Shown here: one piece after another, positions 7,558 through 16,088 of the stretch | Layout of the letters: each line of letters starts with the position of its first letter | How positions within the stretch are numbered: the first letter of the stretch is position 1 | DNA from: Armatimonadota bacterium | GTDB lineage: Bacteria > Armatimonadota > Fervidibacteria > Fervidibacterales > Thermosaccharophagaceae | Assembly: GCA_025062195.1 (NCBI GenBank) | Contig: JANXAS010000033.1 | Coordinates: 1 to 34,635 of the forward strand | Reading direction: 5' to 3' | DNA length: 34,635 nt | Made by a program: the position numbers and the translations under genes | The notes under the pieces: model-generated | Databases searched by the model: none | Seen by the model: the letters and a program-made list of their open reading frames with translations, nothing else | What the model was told of the DNA's origin: nothing

Positions 7558-8559
7558 ATGAGCGAAAGAATTCGTGAACGCCGTGTTAGCAGATACGGGT
7601 TGCCAATATTCCTTGGCTGTCTTGGTTGCTTTGGAGTTGCTGTGGCAGCGCTTGGGGCTATACTTGCACTTGCCTTGTTTGTAACTGCACCAGTTGAAGG
7701 CGTTAGAGGTGTTGGTGTCTTCGGTGGCACAGTCGGGCTTATCAAAGCCGAGGGCATAATCGTTGATGGATTGAGCGAATATGGCGTCGTTGGTTCTGAG
7801 TCAGTTGTCAGGTTGCTTGAGAAGGCTCGCGAAGACCCATTCATAAGAGCTGTCGTCATACGAGTTAACAGTCCCGGCGGCAGTGCATCGGCATCACAGG
7901 AAATCTACCAAGCCATCAAGGAGTTTAAACGGAGTGGAAAGCCAATCGTTGTATCAATGGGGGAGGTAGCAGCCTCCGGCGGATTTTACATTGCCAGTGC
8001 TGCCGACGCAATATTTGCCTCGCCATCCACACTTACTGGCAGTATTGGCGCTCTGCTCACTGTCGTCAACTTGCAAGAGTTGATGCGCAAGTTTGGCGTA
8101 GAAGCAGAAACCATTGTGAGCGGTCCTTTCAAGGACACCGGTTCGTTCTTCCGAAAGTTGCGCCCAGAGGAGCGCCAACTGCTCAAGCAGCTCACCAACG
8201 ATGTGTATGAGCAATTCGTGAATGATGTAGCCAGCGGACGCAACCTGCCAATTAGCAAGATAAAGCCGATTGCCGATGGACGCATACTCACCGGAAGACA
8301 AGCACATGAGCTAAAGCTCGTTGACAAGCTCGGTGGATTGCAAGATGCAATCTCCTATGCAGCTGAGAGGGCTGGCATTAAGGGCAAGCCGAGAATCAAG
8401 GAATTGCGCTACAGGAGAAGACTTTGGGAGATAATAACGGTCACACCATACCCATCCGATTTTAGGAGCATGCTCTTGCTTGATATTCGTTTGTGTCCAA
8501 CTTGGCTGCTGCGCAAGTTTATGCTCGGGTTAGCAACCGAGCCAGCGAGAATGAGGTGA
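7558..8559 (+). CDS. sppA: Signal peptide peptidase SppA (S49 family)
   Basis: The protein has 333 residues. The start at 7558 (MSERIRERR) is preferred over the ATG at 7543 because GGGGGTG sits 6 bases upstream of it. A basic N-terminus is followed by one transmembrane helix (about residues 16-44). The S49 serine-lysine dyad is visible: Ser140 in GEVAASGGFYIASAAD and Lys192 in VSGPFKDTGS. NSPGGSASASQEIYQAI forms the oxyanion-side motif. Single-domain SppA of this length forms an octameric membrane-bound dome that degrades leftover signal peptides and membrane protein fragments. The C-terminal 40 residues after the protease core are not recognised. The stop codon TGA overlaps the ribosome binding site of the next gene, so the two are translationally linked. 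Confidence 0.93.
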   Translation: MSERIRERRVSRYGLPIFLGCLGCFGVAVAALGAILALALFVTAPVEGVRGVGVFGGTVGLIKAEGIIVDGLSEYGVVGSESVVRLLEKAREDPFIRAVVIRVNSPGGSASASQEIYQAIKEFKRSGKPIVVSMGEVAASGGFYIASAADAIFASPSTLTGSIGALLTVVNLQELMRKFGVEAETIVSGPFKDTGSFFRKLRPEERQLLKQLTNDVYEQFVNDVASGRNLPISKIKPIADGRILTGRQAHELKLVDKLGGLQDAISYAAERAGIKGKPRIKELRYRRRLWEIITVTPYPSDFRSMLLLDIRLCPTWLLRKFMLGLATEPARMR

Positions 8560-8565
8560 GCAATC

Positions 8566-9267
8566 TTGAATGAGCCAATTGGTCATGATGTGGGAACAGT
8601 TGAAGGTGCTATCGGGTTGAAGAGCGCATCACAACTCGCTTGTAGGTGGCTTTGGAGCGCATTTAAAGACGCACTTAAGCTATCCGCATTCACACTCAAC
8701 CCATGGCAATGCGCCGAGACACTCCGTTACGCAGCGGACGAAAAGCCGTTGTTCGCATCAGCCATGATGACATGGCTTCAGGGTATAAGCTTTTGCATAG
8801 CGTTGCACATCATCGGGGATGCCGGCGGTTGGGTGCCATCCCCAATCATAAAGCGCCTGCCAAATCTCGCTTTCGTCCTGCTATACGCCATTGTCTTTTA
8901 TCCGGCGTATTGGTTTGTTCGTTCCGCAATCGTCAACTTGGCAGCCGAACTTCTCGGTGCGCCACCTCGCGGCATTAGCTTTATGTGCAGCTCTGCATGT
9001 GCCTTTTCGCCTTTCCTGCTATACCTGCCGATGGCGCTCATACTGCGCTTTACATCGCCGGAGTTAACTTCGGGGGCTGCATACTTTTGGGTCCTGTTCG
9101 TCCTAATCACAGTTGGTTACACCGGCTTGTTGCTTTATGTTTCCGTCCGGCAAACATATAGACTCAACCTGCCCAAGTCCTTACTTGCGCTGCTTGTCCC
9201 GGGAGTTATCGCGATAGTCCTTGGCTTCATCTCATACCTTGCAATCAGCGCATGGATGATTGATTGA
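8566..9267 (+). CDS. Yip1-like multi-spanning membrane protein
   Basis: The protein has 233 residues from a TTG start; GAGGTGAG, which contains the sppA stop, lies 5 bases upstream. An amphipathic N-terminal part (WSAFKDALKLSAFTLNPWQCAETLRYAADEKPLFASAMMTW) precedes about five hydrophobic helices (near residues 65-85, 95-125, 140-160, 165-190 and 205-230). This arrangement resembles bacterial Yip1-domain proteins. The molecular function of that family in bacteria is not established. It is the second gene of an sppA operon. Its 3' end overlaps the 3' end of the convergent fumarase gene by 36 bases. Confidence 0.7.
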   Translation: MNEPIGHDVGTVEGAIGLKSASQLACRWLWSAFKDALKLSAFTLNPWQCAETLRYAADEKPLFASAMMTWLQGISFCIALHIIGDAGGWVPSPIIKRLPNLAFVLLYAIVFYPAYWFVRSAIVNLAAELLGAPPRGISFMCSSACAFSPFLLYLPMALILRFTSPELTSGAAYFWVLFVLITVGYTGLLLYVSVRQTYRLNLPKSLLALLVPGVIAIVLGFISYLAISAWMID

Positions 9268-10776
9268 GTGCATGATGCGCTCAAGTGCCAATGCCGAACT
9301 TTCTCTCACGGCATCGTGCAAGCTGTTACCATGTGCATCCATCGTTACTACCGCAACGAAGTTCTTCACCTTCAACTTCCACATGGCTTCCACAAGCCCA
9401 AACTCATCAAGCCACCAAACATCTTCAACATCTTCAATGCAGTCTGCGTAAAGCTTTGCGGCGCCGCCAATAGCGTGAAGGTAAACAGCACCAAAGCGCT
9501 TTAACGCCTCTTTAGTCCTTGCACCCATGCCACCCTTCCCGATTACGGCTCTGAGACCATGCCTCTCAATAACGCTCGCCTGATACGGTTCGTGGCGAAT
9601 GCTCGTTGTAGGACCTGCTGCAAGCACAACCCATCTGTCATTTCTTTTCACAGCCATCGGACCACAGTGGTAAATTGCGTAGCCGCGCAAATCGTTCGGG
9701 GCTTGAGATTGACTGAGGCGCATGTGCACCATGTCCCTTCCAGTATAGATTACGCCATTGAGCTTGACCACATCGCCAACGCTCAACCGCCTCACATCGC
9801 CCTCAGTGAGCGGTGTTGAAAGTTCTTTCACACCGCTTGGAAGTGTAAAATTCAAACCCTCGTCAGTGTGAGTTGGTTCGTAGAGCCAACGAATCAACTT
9901 GCCCGTCTTGGCATCCATAACCATCCCCAAACGCCTATATGCCCAGCACATGTATGCGACTGAGACAAAGAACGATGCTGGATGCCTGTGCAGCTTGCCA
10001 AACTTGCACGATAGCAAAGTGTGCGCACCGCCAAAGCCAAGCGCACCCACACCAAGCTCATTTCCGAGGCGCATAACATCAACCTCAAGTTGGCGAAGTT
10101 GTTCATCTCCGTTCTCGTCGTCCAACGACCTCAACAGCTGTCGTTTCGCACACTCATACCCAGATGCTCTATCGCCACCAACGCAAACGCCGATGAAGCC
10201 GGGGCTACAGCCAAATCCCTGTGCCATGTAAAGCGCATGAAGGACGCACTTCAATATTCCTCGAGTGTTTCGCTCCGCAAGACCAAACCCATCAAGCTCA
10301 CACGGAAGTGAATATTGTCTGTTCTGATTCTCGCTCCCAGCACCCTTAAGCAGCAGGCACACTTCAACCTTATCAATCTCGCCGCCATTATCAAAATGGA
10401 TGATCGGCACACCGATTCCGATGTTGTTCGGGGAACTCTCACCGGTAATGCTGTCAATGCAATTTGGGCGGAGCAACCCGAGCGATGTAGCCTCCTCAAC
10501 TGCGGCTTTTATTTGGGCGCTCAATTGGCTGCGCTTTAACTCGTCTGGACACCGCACATAAAAGGTCGGTATGCCGGTGTCCTCGCATATCGGTGCGCGA
10601 TGAATCATCGCAGCAATCGCGTTGGCACGCATTATGCTCAATGCGAGTTGCGCAAGAGCGTTTGAAGTCTCGGAACGATATGCACCTTCAATCTTTTTAA
10701 AGACATCCCGCGGAAGCGTTGATATGCACGCCTCAATTAGTCGCAGCATATTTTCACCGAAAAGTCGCACCACCAT
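9232..10776 (-). CDS. fumA: Class I fumarate hydratase, fused alpha and beta domains
   Basis: The protein has 514 residues from the ATG at 10776 (two GTG codons follow directly); GGGGAGGTG precedes this cluster, so the exact start could shift by one or two codons. Class I fumarases are iron-sulfur hydro-lyases that interconvert fumarate and L-malate in the TCA cycle. The three cluster cysteines are visible: Cys64 in APICEDTGIP, Cys190 in FGCSPGFIGVCVGGD and Cys277 in HPASFFVSVAYMCWAYRR. The C-terminal beta domain (from about residue 305) contains TLPSGVKELSTPLTEGDVRRL, YTGRDMVHMR, YHCGPM and VIGKGGMGARTKEAL. Many thermophiles encode the two parts as separate genes; here they are fused as in E. 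coli FumA. L-tartrate dehydratase is a homologous alternative but is usually two subunits. Confidence 0.93.
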   Translation of the reverse strand: MVVRLFGENMLRLIEACISTLPRDVFKKIEGAYRSETSNALAQLALSIMRANAIAAMIHRAPICEDTGIPTFYVRCPDELKRSQLSAQIKAAVEEATSLGLLRPNCIDSITGESSPNNIGIGVPIIHFDNGGEIDKVEVCLLLKGAGSENQNRQYSLPCELDGFGLAERNTRGILKCVLHALYMAQGFGCSPGFIGVCVGGDRASGYECAKRQLLRSLDDENGDEQLRQLEVDVMRLGNELGVGALGFGGAHTLLSCKFGKLHRHPASFFVSVAYMCWAYRRLGMVMDAKTGKLIRWLYEPTHTDEGLNFTLPSGVKELSTPLTEGDVRRLSVGDVVKLNGVIYTGRDMVHMRLSQSQAPNDLRGYAIYHCGPMAVKRNDRWVVLAAGPTTSIRHEPYQASVIERHGLRAVIGKGGMGARTKEALKRFGAVYLHAIGGAAKLYADCIEDVEDVWWLDEFGLVEAMWKLKVKNFVAVVTMDAHGNSLHDAVRESSALALERIMHSINHPCADCKV

Positions 10777-11026
10777 CACCTCCCCATCAGCTTGCGTGAC
10801 ACACCAATCCATAAGATGCGCTTTAGACACAAAACAAGTTCGCAGCCTAAGCTGCACCTGCACCAAACAATCACATCACCTATAGAACAGGTTTAACAGG
10901 CTGAAAGGGGCGTTCATGTCAGCGCCATCAGTTTAGCGTTTTGAATTATCAGATGCTACAGTTTATGCCGTAGATTGATGGCGTGCAAATCGGTGGGCAG
11001 CAAAATTCAACAGCGAGGTGGTGGAG

Positions 11027-11821
11027 ATGAAGGTCGGAATTTACTTTGGCACAGTGCTTCCGGATGCGAGTTTGAACGAACGGATGGAGCTTGTAAAGCA
11101 TGCTGGTTATGACGGGATTGAGATACCACAACCCGGCAGCGAGGAGGAGGCGAGGCAAATCAAAGAAGCCGCACAAGCACATGGGATTGAAATACATAGC
11201 ATCATGGGCGGTGTGCATTGGCAGTTCCCGTTATCATCGCCAGATGAAGAAACAAGGCGTAAGGGTGTTGAGGGGATTGAACAAGCACTCCATTTAGCAT
11301 CGGTTGTTGGTGCTGGAGCTGTGCTTGTTGTTCCCGGTGTCGTTAATGAGCGCACCGACTATAAAACGGCTTGGGAGATATCAATGAAATCACTCAAGCA
11401 TTTGCGTGAGGTCGCAAGAAGAGAGGGCGTATTCATGCTCATTGAGAATGTCTGGAATCGCTTCCTTCTATCGCCGATTGAATTCTGCCAGTTCGTTGAT
11501 GAGTTGAACGAGGGCAATGGCTATGTTGGAGCATATTTTGATGTGGGCAATATACTAATCATCGGCTACCCAGAGCAATGGATACGCATGCTCGGCGGCA
11601 GGATAAAGAGGGTGCACATCAAGGACTTTGATCTAAGAAGGAGAGAGTTCGTTTGGCTATTTGAGGGCGATGTTAATTGGCGAGCCGTTCATGAAGCACT
11701 AATTGAGATAGGCTATGATAGCTACTTAACCGCTGAGCTGCCACCATACCGAACAGCTGCCGACCAATTCGTCATAGACACCGCACAGCATATAAGGCGC
11801 ATAATTGAGGGCAGAGTCTGA
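11027..11821 (+). CDS. Sugar phosphate isomerase/epimerase-like TIM barrel protein
   Basis: The protein has 264 residues from the ATG at 11027, with GAGG 8 bases upstream; two in-frame GTG codons lie just before it. It has the AP endonuclease 2 / xylose isomerase-like barrel pattern: VGIYFGT at the start, GYDGIEIPQPG, an acidic metal-site residue in LIENVWNRFLLSP, YFDVGNI, RVHIKDFD and, near the end, TAELPPY. These supply the Glu/Asp/His/Glu metal ligands of the family. Members include hydroxypyruvate isomerase and tagatose or psicose epimerases; the substrate cannot be chosen from sequence alone. Only 19 bases separate it from the HIT gene, suggesting co-transcription. Confidence 0.85.
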   Translation: MKVGIYFGTVLPDASLNERMELVKHAGYDGIEIPQPGSEEEARQIKEAAQAHGIEIHSIMGGVHWQFPLSSPDEETRRKGVEGIEQALHLASVVGAGAVLVVPGVVNERTDYKTAWEISMKSLKHLREVARREGVFMLIENVWNRFLLSPIEFCQFVDELNEGNGYVGAYFDVGNILIIGYPEQWIRMLGGRIKRVHIKDFDLRRREFVWLFEGDVNWRAVHEALIEIGYDSYLTAELPPYRTAADQFVIDTAQHIRRIIEGRV

Positions 11822-11840
11822 ATGCTAATGGTGAGCGGGA

Positions 11841-12350
11841 ATGAAAAAAGTGCACGACATCATATGGGCGCCATGGAGGATGCAATATGTCATGACGGCA
11901 ACTTCGGAGGCTAAAGGCGAATGCATCTTTTGCGAGAAGCCGTCCGAACAAAGGGATGTTGAAAATTACATCGTCGCAAGACTTAAGCACACCTTTGTTG
12001 TCCTGAACATATACCCATACAACAACGGGCACTTGATGGTTGTCCCATACAGGCATGTTGCGTGGCTCTCGCAGCTAAGCGAGGATGAGCTTTACGAGCT
12101 AATTTTTGCTGTGCGCCTGTGTGAGGAGGCATTAAACGAACTGATGCATCCCGATGGCTTTAACATGGGCTTAAACTTGGGGCGTGCTGCTGGTGCAGGC
12201 ATTGATCAGCATTTGCACATACATATCGTGCCAAGGTGGAGTGGCGATACAAACTTTATGCCAGTCATCGCAAACACGAAAGTTATACCGGAGCTGCTTG
12301 AGCGAACATACGCAAGATTGCGCCCATGGTTTGAAACGAGAGGGTTGTGA
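11841..12350 (+). CDS. HIT family nucleotide hydrolase/phosphorylase
   Basis: The protein has 169 residues. The histidine triad QHLHIHIVP (residues 123-131, catalytic central His126) is intact. The N-terminal WAPWRMQYV and ECIFCEKP are typical of the branch related to diadenosine tetraphosphate phosphorylase/hydrolase; the two Cys of CIFC may bind zinc together with a later His. NIYPYNNGHLMVVPYRHV and GFNMGLNLGRAAGAGI are the usual nucleotide-binding stretches. HIT proteins act on nucleoside phosphoramidates or dinucleoside polyphosphates in the cytoplasm. It is the second gene of a pair with the TIM barrel protein; no functional link between them is evident. Confidence 0.92.
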   Translation: MKKVHDIIWAPWRMQYVMTATSEAKGECIFCEKPSEQRDVENYIVARLKHTFVVLNIYPYNNGHLMVVPYRHVAWLSQLSEDELYELIFAVRLCEEALNELMHPDGFNMGLNLGRAAGAGIDQHLHIHIVPRWSGDTNFMPVIANTKVIPELLERTYARLRPWFETRGL

Positions 12351-12557
12351 ATTAAGTCGCAATGTGGCAAGCGTAATGTAGATAGACAAAATTGAATGTC
12401 ACCCGTAAATGGAAACCGGGGCAACTCACGAACCGTCAAAAGAAGTGACAAACAAGCGTTGCTTACTGTTGTGGACAGCTGAACAGCAATTCAGTCATGG
12501 TGTTAAAATTGCAAATGGCGTTTTTGGGAGTCTCCCTTTTAGGGGTAAGAGGTGAAA

Positions 12558-14309
12558 ATGATGAGAGACTCATATGGCAAGTTAATAAGGTGGCTCATTG
12601 CAGCCATCGCTTTGTTATTGCTTCATAGGTCGCTCCTCGCTCAAGCTGGCGTTGAATTTGTCTTCCCACAGGATGGCTTAACTGTGCATGAGAAGTTCAA
12701 GATTGTGTTGCGCAAAGCCAACCCAACCGGCTATATAGCGCTTTGGTTAAATGGGCAATTTCTCACAGCTGTTGGACCACCATTTGAGCACGAGATTGAC
12801 CCAGATGCATTGAAACTTAAGGATGGCGAGCACGAACTGCGCGCTGAAGCGAGAGATGGTGATGGCAGATATGCTGGCTCTGCCACCATCAGATTCAGAT
12901 TAGCGCGCCAGGCGCCATTGGAAGTCCCACCCGAAGGTCTGTTGCTTTCATTCAAGTTTCGCCCGGGTGAAGTCTGGTTTTACACAGTTAAAGCCGGCTC
13001 TAAGGCTAAGGGAAGGATTCCAAAGAGGGCACGCACCGAAGATTTACCATTCCTTGAGCATCGCCTGACACTGCGCTGGAATCAAATGGTGCAAGGCATA
13101 TCACCAGACAGGTATTACCAAGTTAGCCGTGAAGTTGAGGACGGACGAATTTGGTTTCTTGCACCGTCTGGCACAGCTGGTGTTGGGATGATGGGTGGCG
13201 CTATGGGTCCGATGGGTGGTGAAGCTGGCGCAGCAACATCTGGTGCTCAGATGTTCCAAGTTGTATCGCTGCCACTTCAGCCTATGCGCAAGATGATGCT
13301 TGCCTCAATGGAATCAAACGGCAGCATGTTTACAAACGATGACATAGACCCGTTGCTCGCCTTCGCTACAGCTGGCATTGACATTGAGTTCCCTGACTTC
13401 CCACTCAGGGTCGGCAATTCATGGGAAGCCCCAATAGCAGTTCGTCCCGAGTTGTTCTTCCTGAGCGTTATTCGCAAGCCCGAGAAACGCTCACCAAGCC
13501 CAACAGAAGCAGTCATTGGGACGATACGGGGCGATGTCAGGCACATGTTCTCTGGCTTTGAATGGCAGATGGGAAAACCGTGTGCGAAGATAGTGACAAG
13601 CTACGAACTTGAGATCAAATTCAAGCTCGCATATTTGCAAGCACGCTACTCATCAGTCGGTGCTGCAACTGCGGGCGGCGCCGAAGTTGGAGCATTTGGT
13701 GGGGTTGGTATGATGGGCATGCCGATGGGCAGTCCGATGATGGGCGTTCCCGGATATGGCGGCGCAATATCTTCATCACCGTTGTTTGGTGGGATGGCTG
13801 GTGGCATTGGAGGTCTTATGGGTGGAACAATGGCTGGTGCATTTGGTGGGGCTGGAATGATGGGCACTCAAAAACTCCCCGAAGAACTTAAGGGCTCGGG
13901 CAAAGGAACACGCACAATTTACTTTGATGTGAGGGACAGGCGCATCATAAGTTCACGAGAAGAGGTTGAACTGATATTTAACACAGACACGATGGTGCTA
14001 TCGCTACTTGTGCCGCAGATGCAGACTGCAACGCAAGCTGGGATAGGTGGCGGGCTCCTTGGCATGGTCAGCGCCATAGGGCAAGCCTATGCTGGCATGC
14101 TTGGTGCGGTGATGGAGGGCGGTGAGCCATTTGGTGCTTTGCAGCCGATGGGTATGACTGGCGGCATTGCATCAATGCTTGGGACACAAGCACAGCAAAA
14201 GCCAGTCCCAGTCCAGCTAACTTACACAGTGCGCATTGATACCACATTTGACAGCGCACGCAACCGCAGGGACTGGATACCAGCTGGGTTGAAAGAGCTG
14301 CTTGAATGA
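12558..14309 (+). CDS. Secreted protein with Ig-like domain and Met/Gly-rich insertions
   Basis: The protein has about 583 residues. Two adjacent ATGs (12558, 12561) follow AGAGGTG; either may be used. A signal peptide (IRWLIAAIALLLLHRSLLAQA, cleavage near LAQ-A) is followed by an Ig-like domain (VEFVFPQDGLTVHEKFKIVLRKA to SATIRFRL). Next comes a domain that begins LLSFKFRPGEVWFYTVKAGSKAKG, shared in outline with the secreted protein at 16089. That domain is interrupted by low-complexity segments rich in Gly and Met: GVGMMGGAMGPMGGEAG, GVGMMGMPMGSPMMGVPGYG and FGGMAGGIGGLMGGTMAGAFGG. The function is unknown. The Met/Gly segments could be flexible or could bind soft metals such as copper; this is speculation. 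Confidence 0.7.
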   Translation: MMRDSYGKLIRWLIAAIALLLLHRSLLAQAGVEFVFPQDGLTVHEKFKIVLRKANPTGYIALWLNGQFLTAVGPPFEHEIDPDALKLKDGEHELRAEARDGDGRYAGSATIRFRLARQAPLEVPPEGLLLSFKFRPGEVWFYTVKAGSKAKGRIPKRARTEDLPFLEHRLTLRWNQMVQGISPDRYYQVSREVEDGRIWFLAPSGTAGVGMMGGAMGPMGGEAGAATSGAQMFQVVSLPLQPMRKMMLASMESNGSMFTNDDIDPLLAFATAGIDIEFPDFPLRVGNSWEAPIAVRPELFFLSVIRKPEKRSPSPTEAVIGTIRGDVRHMFSGFEWQMGKPCAKIVTSYELEIKFKLAYLQARYSSVGAATAGGAEVGAFGGVGMMGMPMGSPMMGVPGYGGAISSSPLFGGMAGGIGGLMGGTMAGAFGGAGMMGTQKLPEELKGSGKGTRTIYFDVRDRRIISSREEVELIFNTDTMVLSLLVPQMQTATQAGIGGGLLGMVSAIGQAYAGMLGAVMEGGEPFGALQPMGMTGGIASMLGTQAQQKPVPVQLTYTVRIDTTFDSARNRRDWIPAGLKELLE

Positions 14310-14436
14310 GCACTCACAAAATGCTTCGGTTAGAGCAGCTGCATCCTAACTCAAACCACTTTATCCATGCTGCTGCCGGACACTGAAGCAAAATCCACAA
14401 ATGGGGACACCGAACCAAAAAGCGAGAGTGAGAGAA

Positions 14437-15132
14437 ATGCCTAAGGTGAGATGGCTTGGGCATGCTTGTTTCCTCATAACTTCACCCAGCGGCAACATCA
14501 TCATTGACCCGTTCATCAAGGGCAATCCGCAATGCCCGGTAAGCATTGAACAACTCCCAAAACTTGATTCCATCTTAGTGACACATGGACACGGAGACCA
14601 CCTTGGGGATGCAATTGAGCTATGCGGCAAACATGACGCATTGCTCGTTTCCACATACGAACTCTGCGTCTATTGCCAGACAAGGGGCGTTCAAAAAGTT
14701 CACCCAATGCATATCGGTGGCGCTGCAAAGTTTTCATTTGGGACTGTCAAATTAGTTCCAGCGCTTCACGGCTCTGCTGTCACGCATCCAAATATCGTTT
14801 ACACCGGTGAGGCTTGCGGCTTCATTGTTACGATTGACGGCTCAGCACTTTATCACGCCGGCGATACAGCTCTCTTTAGCGATATGGAATTGATTGGCAG
14901 GTGCCATAGCATTGACTGTGCAATGTTACCTATCGGTGATAATTTCACAATGGGAATTGATGATGCTGTTATAGCAGCCACTATGCTTCATCCAAAGAGG
15001 GTTGTGCCAATGCACTACGACACATTTCCCGTCATCAAGGCAAACCCTTTTGAGTTTGCTCGTAAGCTAAAGGAAGCCAGCGAGGCTATACAGTGCCATA
15101 TACTCAAGCCGGGTGAAGAATTGGAAATTTGA
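14437..15132 (+). CDS. UPF0173-type metallo-beta-lactamase fold hydrolase
   Basis: The protein has 231 residues from the ATG at 14437 (MPKVRWLGHA), which matches the usual family length and start; 12 extra codons upstream look non-coding. The metal motif HGHGDH is at residues 50-55, with further ligands in ALHGS, LYHAGDTALFSDM and PMHYDTFP. The opening VRWLGHACFLITSPSGNIIIDPF is characteristic of UPF0173 (YtkL-like) proteins, predicted cytoplasmic metal-dependent hydrolases of unknown substrate. The alpha/beta hydrolase gene starts 9 bases after its stop and a secreted-protein gene follows, forming a three-gene operon. Confidence 0.9.
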   Translation: MPKVRWLGHACFLITSPSGNIIIDPFIKGNPQCPVSIEQLPKLDSILVTHGHGDHLGDAIELCGKHDALLVSTYELCVYCQTRGVQKVHPMHIGGAAKFSFGTVKLVPALHGSAVTHPNIVYTGEACGFIVTIDGSALYHAGDTALFSDMELIGRCHSIDCAMLPIGDNFTMGIDDAVIAATMLHPKRVVPMHYDTFPVIKANPFEFARKLKEASEAIQCHILKPGEELEI

Positions 15133-15141
15133 GCGGCGAAG

Positions 15142-16086
15142 ATGAGGGAAGGCATTGTCTCCAAAATGCGCATACGGTGGCTGTGGCTTCTTTGGCGCGT
15201 GCTCTTTGCAATCTTAATGTTGTGGTTTATCGGCGATATCTTGTGGGTGGTGCTCTCATTTCACCCACCAAGATTTGCCATCACGAAGAACCCCTCGGAC
15301 TTCGGCTTGCAGCATGAGGGCGCTGAGTTTACAACTGAAGATGGCGTGCGAATTGCAGGGTGGTTCATTCCGGCAAGCAAGACCAATGACACGCGCTGCA
15401 CAGTGGTTGTCTGCCACGGCTATCCTGGAGCGCGCTCAAGGTTCATTGATGTCCTTCCGGCACTTCACCGCGGTGGCTTTTCTGTATTCATGTTTGACTT
15501 CAGGGGTAACGGCGAAAGCGGCGGTAAGCCGACCATCGGGCGAATGGAAGTTAAAGATGTTGAGGGTGCAGTCAAGTGGCTGCGCAAGAATAAACCAAAG
15601 GCGTGCTTTGGAATTGGCATCATCGGCTTCTCAATGGGGGGCGCAGTAGCTATAATGGCAGCGGCGCAAAATAAGGAGTTGAAAGCCGTCATATCAGACA
15701 GTGCATACGCTTCGCTTGATAGACCGGCTAAGTTAACGCTGAAGCGCACTTTCGGTCCGTTGGCGCCGGTTCTTGGTATTCCGGCATGGGTAACATTCCG
15801 AATCATGCTCGGATGCAACCCAGAGGACATAGCGCCGTATCGTGTTATTGGGCGTATATCGCCGAGGGCTGTGTTCATCATTCATGGGACTGCTGACCAT
15901 AAAGTCAGCGTTGAAGATGCGCTATTGCTTTATCGGAGCGCAAAACAGCCAAAGGAACTATGGATAGGTGAAGGAGTTAAGCATGTCAGAATGTTTGCAG
16001 TGTATCAGAGTGAATACGAAAAGCGCATGGTGGCGTTCTTCAAGCGCTACCTTCTTCAAAAGGATACATGGATAGGGGGGCGATAA
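15142..16086 (+). CDS. Membrane-anchored alpha/beta hydrolase
   Basis: The protein has 314 residues. An N-terminal transmembrane helix (about 11-40) precedes an alpha/beta hydrolase domain: VVVCHGYPGARSRF supplies the oxyanion region, FDFRGNGESGG is the strand-4 motif, and GFSMGG (Ser164) is the nucleophile elbow. Asp252 in IIHGTADHKV and His281 in GEGVKHVRMF complete the triad. It resembles the BEM46/YqkD branch of serine hydrolases; substrates of this group are generally unknown. It lies 9 bases after the UPF0173 gene. The next gene starts 2 bases after its stop, so expression is probably coupled. Confidence 0.87.
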   Translation: MREGIVSKMRIRWLWLLWRVLFAILMLWFIGDILWVVLSFHPPRFAITKNPSDFGLQHEGAEFTTEDGVRIAGWFIPASKTNDTRCTVVVCHGYPGARSRFIDVLPALHRGGFSVFMFDFRGNGESGGKPTIGRMEVKDVEGAVKWLRKNKPKACFGIGIIGFSMGGAVAIMAAAQNKELKAVISDSAYASLDRPAKLTLKRTFGPLAPVLGIPAWVTFRIMLGCNPEDIAPYRVIGRISPRAVFIIHGTADHKVSVEDALLLYRSAKQPKELWIGEGVKHVRMFAVYQSEYEKRMVAFFKRYLLQKDTWIGGR

Positions 16087-16088
16087 AG

